Source: Mastigamoeba balamuthi (lineage: Eukaryota; Evosea; Mastigamoebida; Mastigamoebidae). Taken from it: 64,000 nt of DNA. Position 1 is the stretch's first letter; each line of letters begins with the position of its first letter. The stretch is from contig CACRSC010000015.1 of NCBI GenBank assembly GCA_902651635.1, positions 631,779 through 695,778 of the forward strand, given 5' to 3'. A program made the position numbers and the translations under genes. Below are positions 63,669 through 64,000 of this stretch, piece after piece. A model generated the notes under the pieces. The model had not been told where the DNA came from and made no database searches. It saw only the letters and a list, made by a program, of their open reading frames with translations.

Positions 63669-64000
63669 TCACTGCCTGCGTTTGAAGCGGAGGACGTAGA
63701 GCGACTCCTGGCCGGCCTGCTTCCGGGCAAGCACCTTGGTCGCGAAGCCCTTGGCCGCCATCCGTCTGGTGAGCTCGAGGGGACTGTTCTCGGACACGAG
63801 CACCACATACATCCTGCCACGCGAGGAGAGCGCCTCGCACGCCAACGGCAGGAACCTGTTGAGCACCTCCATGCCGTCCTTTCCTCCGGCCCACGCGGCC
63901 TCGATGCCTCGGGACGCGCACGCAGACTGCAGTTCCTCGTCGTCGGTGGGTACGTACGGCGGGTTGAACACAATGACGTCCAGGCTTTCCTTGAGCCTTG
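63669..64000 (-). CDS. N6AMT1/HemK2-like glutamine methyltransferase, C-terminal part (5' end outside window)
   Basis: The minus-strand frame enters from the window end and stops at 63669. It reads ESLDVIVFNPPYVPTDDEEL with the NPPY catalytic motif, then AAWAGGKDGMEVLNRFLP and LARKQAGQESLYVLRFKRR. These are nearly diagnostic of HemK2/N6AMT1/Mtq2 (AWAGGKDG). The family methylates the GGQ glutamine of the translation release factor eRF1, together with the Trm112 partner. The SAM-binding glycine loop is upstream of the window. It converges on the RhoGEF gene with 72 bp between stops. Confidence 0.93.
   Translation of the reverse strand, partial: RLKESLDVIVFNPPYVPTDDEELQSACASRGIEAAWAGGKDGMEVLNRFLPLACEALSSRGRMYVVLVSENSPLELTRRMAAKGFATKVLARKQAGQESLYVLRFKRRQ

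Overview
This window is nuclear DNA from a GC-rich eukaryotic microbe. Genes are packed closely on both strands and split by short GT-AG introns, mostly 35-100 nt, with phases that fit at every junction I checked. The gene set (topoisomerase II, the mRNA-export factor THO2, RanBP1, a TBC1D13-like RabGAP, DH-PH RhoGEF, ING/PHD, LIM, class I phosphodiesterase, the ciliary protein CFAP20) suggests a motile, flagellated, amoeba-like protist. A fused ADP-forming acetyl-CoA synthetase, typical of anaerobic protists such as Entamoeba and Giardia, makes a free-living archamoebid of the Mastigamoeba kind the best guess. That is an inference from gene content, not a proof.

Layout. 1-1607: C-terminal part of a P-type cation ATPase. 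2666-5409: thermolysin-family (M4) peptidase fused to a large C-terminal region. 5889-7507: unrecognised basic protein. 8369-9629 (-): secreted GH28 polygalacturonase; its upstream region exists in two copies joined by single-N assembly joins (9620-12079). 12391-14276 (-): unrecognised protein with an acidic 14-residue repeat. 14473-20030 (-): THO2. 20135-21205: ING/PHD protein. 21640-23860: alkaline phosphatase. 23928-26563 (-): multi-pass membrane cyclic-nucleotide phosphodiesterase. 26703-28502: TBC1D13-like RabGAP. 28701-29783: RanBP1. 30260-31247 (-): CFAP20/BUG22. 31390-32208 (-): NMNAT, with a 628-base gap and duplicated flanks just beyond it. 33433-36774: WD40 protein. 36994-38439: LIM protein. 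38598-44351 (-): topoisomerase II. 44667-45881 (-): His-rich protein. 47227-48619: F-box-like protein. 48991-49617: MIT/coiled-coil protein (NRBF2/Atg38-like). 49699-50003 (-): 84-residue protein. 50114-51346: leucine-rich-repeat protein. 51700-54165 (-): ADP-forming acetyl-CoA synthetase. 56060-57302 (-): protein with a RIG-I C-terminal-domain-like zinc module but no helicase. 57394-58120: coiled-coil protein. 58166-58402 (-): histone-fold (CENP-X-like) protein. 58680-59294 (-): HAD hydrolase. 59526-63596: DH-PH RhoGEF. 63669-64000 (-): N6AMT1/HemK2-like methyltransferase, cut by the window end.

Organisation. Genes alternate strand, giving head-to-head pairs 90-250 bp apart (THO2/ING, PDE/TBC, 84-residue protein/LRR, RIG-I-CTD/coiled-coil, HAD/RhoGEF) and tail-to-tail pairs 45-160 bp apart. 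Several of the short divergent promoters carry AAATATCT/AGATATC-type motifs, and the topoisomerase II gene carries E2F-like sites. I found no rRNA, tRNA, CRISPR, LTR or virus-like element. Themes are signalling and cytoskeleton (RhoGEF, RabGAP, PDE, LIM), nuclear mRNA and chromatin functions (THO2, ING, TOP2, RanBP1, histone-fold), and secreted hydrolases (polygalacturonase, alkaline phosphatase).
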